Assembly (NCBI RefSeq): GCF_000524195.1
Contig: NW_020170442.1
Span: forward strand, 124,001 to 188,000
Origin: Echinococcus granulosus
Taxonomy: Eukaryota > Platyhelminthes > Cestoda > Cyclophyllidea > Taeniidae
DNA: 64,000 nt
Reading direction: 5' to 3'
Below, one piece after another: positions 61,001 to 64,000 of this stretch. The translations under genes and the position numbers were made by a program. The notes beneath the pieces were generated by a model. The model was not told where the DNA came from. It did not search any database and worked only from the letters and a program-made list of their open reading frames with translations. Each line of letters opens with the position of its first letter. The first letter of the stretch is position 1.

Positions 61001-64000
61001 TAAAACAAACCAAATATAATGGCAAAATACTCCTACTTCTGAGAATCTCTTGTGTGTTGCAACTTCCGATGCTTAACTCTAAACACTCGCCCCTTCTTGA
61101 CCCTAGAAGCATTTCCAAGCCGTTATTTTAAAGTTGGCTATGACTATCATAGTTTGGAGCCCCTACTTAAGCTCTGGTACTATTTATTAGGTGATTGATA
61201 GATTCTCTGATTCAGCGGATTACTCAAAAATGCTTTTTCAAAAGTCCTCATTTGAGCTACTTGATAATAAAAATTGTCTGCCAGCTCAATTCAAATCTAC
61301 TATTTAATTAACGCTCGAAAGTCTAGGTAAATGCTACTACTGACTTCCTACAGTTAGATCAGGCGATGATGATTCATCTTATGTACTGCTTGCTCACTGA
61401 GTGGATCGAGTCCGTCGTGCTAAAACCATTTGCAGAATTATCAAGGTAAGTTAGGGACCTAAACCGCTGTTGAGCCAATACTGTGCGTGTCGTTAGGTCA
61501 TGCAACCAATCTGATTGTTTTGTGTTATCTTCACCTATCGTTAGATACATTCTCCAATGCATGTTCGAACGTAGATTCGCATGTGTGTACGCACGCATGC
61601 ACGCGTGAAGAGCGTAGTGTTTGTCCGAAGGCGCACGCTTAGAGCCTTCTCCACCCTTGACGCGAATGAACGTTGGTGGAATTTGTACCCTTGCCACCTA
61701 TGCCAGTCTTCTCGTGAGTTCTCCTTCCACCGTTGGGCTACATTTATGACAACTTCATAATTTTCCAACCATTTCCAAATCCTTCCAAGCTCAGAACGGT
61801 TTTCAAATAGTGCTTAGCCTAATATACTCACATTAAAACGAGTACCTTTAAGCTCTACCGGCTTCGGTCCCTCACTCTCTGCAAGTATCGTTGAAATGTG
61901 CTGACCTAAACTGCTCCAAGACGTCGTTCTTTCATTTGGGTAGATCAATTGAGTACGCCTTGAAGAATGGACAGTAAGAGTGGATTTCGCTATTAGATAG
62001 GTAGTATTATTTACTGATCGGTTGGAGAAGGAGGTCGGCCATAGGAACCTGCATTTGGACGCGTTGCAGCATGGTCAAGTGCCCGGAGTAAGCCCTGCTA
62101 TGTTCCGGCGCGTGGCTAGTAATCGGGATAGGAGCCCAATCACGCGTGTGTACTGACGCATCGTGGCTGTTGAAGGTGTTGAATCTACCAGGCGGGGCAT
62201 CTACCACCCGTTGTGGTTTGGGCTTATTCCTTCGTTGAAATACGCACATCGCTTGTTCACCCGGATCCCAACCCGTTACAAATCGGAAATACACAATTTT
62301 GGCTCCTACGTCTGAAAGTCCAGTTTCAGTTCTCACAGTGGGCTGACATTGTAAAGCGCTCAGTTTGCTATCTTCATTCGATTAAATTCCCTTCTACAGT
62401 AAGACATTACGAGGATCTAGCACTTTCCATCAAGTTATGTGGGTTTATAATTCTGCACTAGTGTTTTTCTGATAACCGAACTTAAGATGATTGGCAGCAA
62501 ATGGTTCCTTAATAGCACCACTTTTGCATTCTTACGACAGAAAAAGTTGAAAGCTACAAATTTTCTATTTGTTCAGTTCCGGAGTATTTTCCTAATATAA
62601 AGCATGTTCAAGGCTCACTTTTCACCATTTTTGACTATTTTTGGCAACATTTCCCTAACTTTCGACCGAATTATATGTTGTTATTATTCACAACTCAACA
62701 GCTTTTCAGTTTTACTCGTTCACGTATCACTTACGTCCGTATTTCTTCGCATTTTTCCGAAAGTATTGTCATTGCAACAGTAAATATAGTCCTAGAGATT
62801 CTAATACAGCTTTGTAAATGATCGACTGTAAGGCATTCCACAAAGAACACCGTTTGTCATATGCGTTCATACCACTTCGTCGTTTCTCGCTTCGTGTTTT
62901 TTTCAGATATTTGGATGAAAAGCAATTTTGCCAGAAGTTGTGTAAACTTCGTTTAATACTCCATCTGCACAGAGACAACGCATTTTGCATGTCTATTTAC
63001 ATAACTTATGCATGCAATACCAACTTGAAAAGACTCAAACACGCCCCACCGCAGTAATACAGTAGCTTTAAATAAATTGCTAATGCAATAAGCACTTATC
63101 TTGTATTCACAGGATGCAGTTTTGGTTGAAAATTCCATGTGATTTCGAGCACATCCTCACATTATGCTTTAATAAGTCTGTTCATATCTTGACTATGCCA
63201 ATGTGAACATGAAGGCACCACTTGCTCTTTCCCACACGCACACCCCCCATTTGTGCAATTTCCCATCCACTACTTATCAGTAAATCAAGCCTTTAGCAGG
63301 GCTTGTGGACGGCGATTGGGCCACTTCATTCTGTTTTTTTCCTGAGACATTTAACATCTACTACACTTTTTCCTTTATTCTGGGCTCTAGAGCCGGGCTA
63401 AACTGTACCGAAGCTCTGAAAGTCGTCCTCTTCTAGTCATAATTCGCTCCCACTATTCAAAAACTACGACTAGAAATGATGGGTGCTTTTTTCACTCTTC
63501 GGTGTTTACTTAAGTCTATCATAAATTGGGAACTTAAGCTTATTCCTTGATTGGTATTTAGCTGGCTATTTTTATTCCTCCCAGTGCAATGCAGTTTCTA
63601 TATTATGGAACTGGTGTTGATTAATTACGTCTATCGTAACCTTTTGGGAAGTGCGGTTAGTCAGAGGTGTTTTTTACTTGTTACATCTCATTCGACGGGT
63701 GTTAACTTGGCAATTAAACATTTTGTGCATTGCTTTAGTCTACAACCTTTTAGAACCCTGTCATTTTTCAGTCAACTCAAATGTTTTTGCAAGCACATAC
63801 GGATATCGATACTTTTACTAATCCAACCACAGTCCTATCACCGTCTTCCAGATCTTGAAATGTGCCATCTAGCCCTTCCTTTTAGCTGAAGCACTTTGAC
63901 CTGGGTACTTTGAGTATTGCTTGATAAGCATTCCAGTTAGCTTGGGGTGTTAAAGCAAGAGTAGCCAATTTCTTATGGTCTACGCGATCCCGCCTTTGTA
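55058..64000 (+). other. Probable giant first intron, no exon recognised
   Basis: After the exon ending at 55057 I find no B'' core exon in the remaining 8.9 kb. The sequence is AT-rich. It includes a C tract near 56160 and a stretch at 57274-57666 with an open frame containing a hydrophobic segment. None of the frames shows family resemblance. Confidence 0.45.
57274..57666 (+). CDS. Doubtful small ORF with hydrophobic segment
   Basis: An open frame of 130 codons. The first third is Cys/Met-rich and odd. The middle has a hydrophobic stretch of about 45 residues (FLALQTVVYWAIVTGHVASG, then LLIGIPLLPLLVVQITLL) that could form two membrane helices. An AATAAA lies downstream at about 57790. I recognise no family. 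It lies inside the presumed intron of the B'' gene and could be chance or a nested gene. Confidence 0.18.
   Translation: MCEPMSMGNGRGMHAGTCMRAHKVGASCICCPDCLRQPRCSHNMAVVFHLPPRNYQFLALQTVVYWAIVTGHVASGYSLLIGIPLLPLLVVQITLLIHIWTSLVTRHQFHPVEPPSMPSTSLNMNELASP

Noticed and set aside
61374..62336. Minus-strand frames of about 107-109 codons
   Set aside because: They overlap each other or repeat-like DNA, and the translations look like random composition without family resemblance.

Overview
This window is nuclear DNA of a parasitic flatworm (Neodermata), most probably a tapeworm. Genes are broken into many phase-compatible exons with GT-AG and some GC-AG junctions. Several introns are only 29-39 nt long, a size class typical of tapeworm and fluke genes. 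Intergenic DNA is AT-rich and repeat-bearing, and one gene appears to start on a spliced-leader AUG. I see no bacterial-style operon, rRNA, tRNA or CRISPR array.

Layout on the + strand: an unrecognised Pro/Ser-rich protein (about 5.5-9.0 kb); ZMYND11, a chromatin reader with PHD, bromo, PWWP and MYND domains (11.4-17.4 kb); COG2, a Golgi tethering subunit, only about 314 nt downstream (17.7-24.8 kb); and RNF146, a RING-WWE ubiquitin ligase (27.5-28.8 kb). On the - strand: EIF4ENIF1/4E-T, an eIF4E-binding P-body protein (34.4-30.5 kb); calnexin (43.0-40.5 kb); and USP7 (50.3-43.9 kb). Divergent from USP7 on the + strand is the first coding exon of a PP2A B'' (PPP2R3-type) regulatory subunit at 54.7 kb. 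The rest of that gene must lie far downstream, beyond an intron that fills much or all of the remaining window.

The genes are housekeeping or regulatory and do not form one pathway. Two are ubiquitin enzymes (RNF146, USP7), one reads chromatin, one represses mRNA, and two serve the secretory pathway (calnexin, COG2).

The most interesting points are: (1) the ZMYND11-COG2 pair, where the first recognisable COG2 exon is open in phase 0 straight from its splice acceptor and has no in-frame ATG, so the AUG at the end of a flatworm spliced leader would give a correct start; (2) at least two well-supported GC-AG introns; (3) five 29-34 nt introns within 850 bp of calnexin; (4) lineage-specific insertions in USP7 and ZMYND11, including an unusual PWWP domain; (5) a dispersed repeat of about 230 bp in three copies and a longer, decayed repeat shared by 9.7-10.7 kb and 51.5-52.1 kb.

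Exon boundaries were read by eye from splice consensus, frame and remembered family sequence. They are internally consistent in phase but have not been checked against transcripts.
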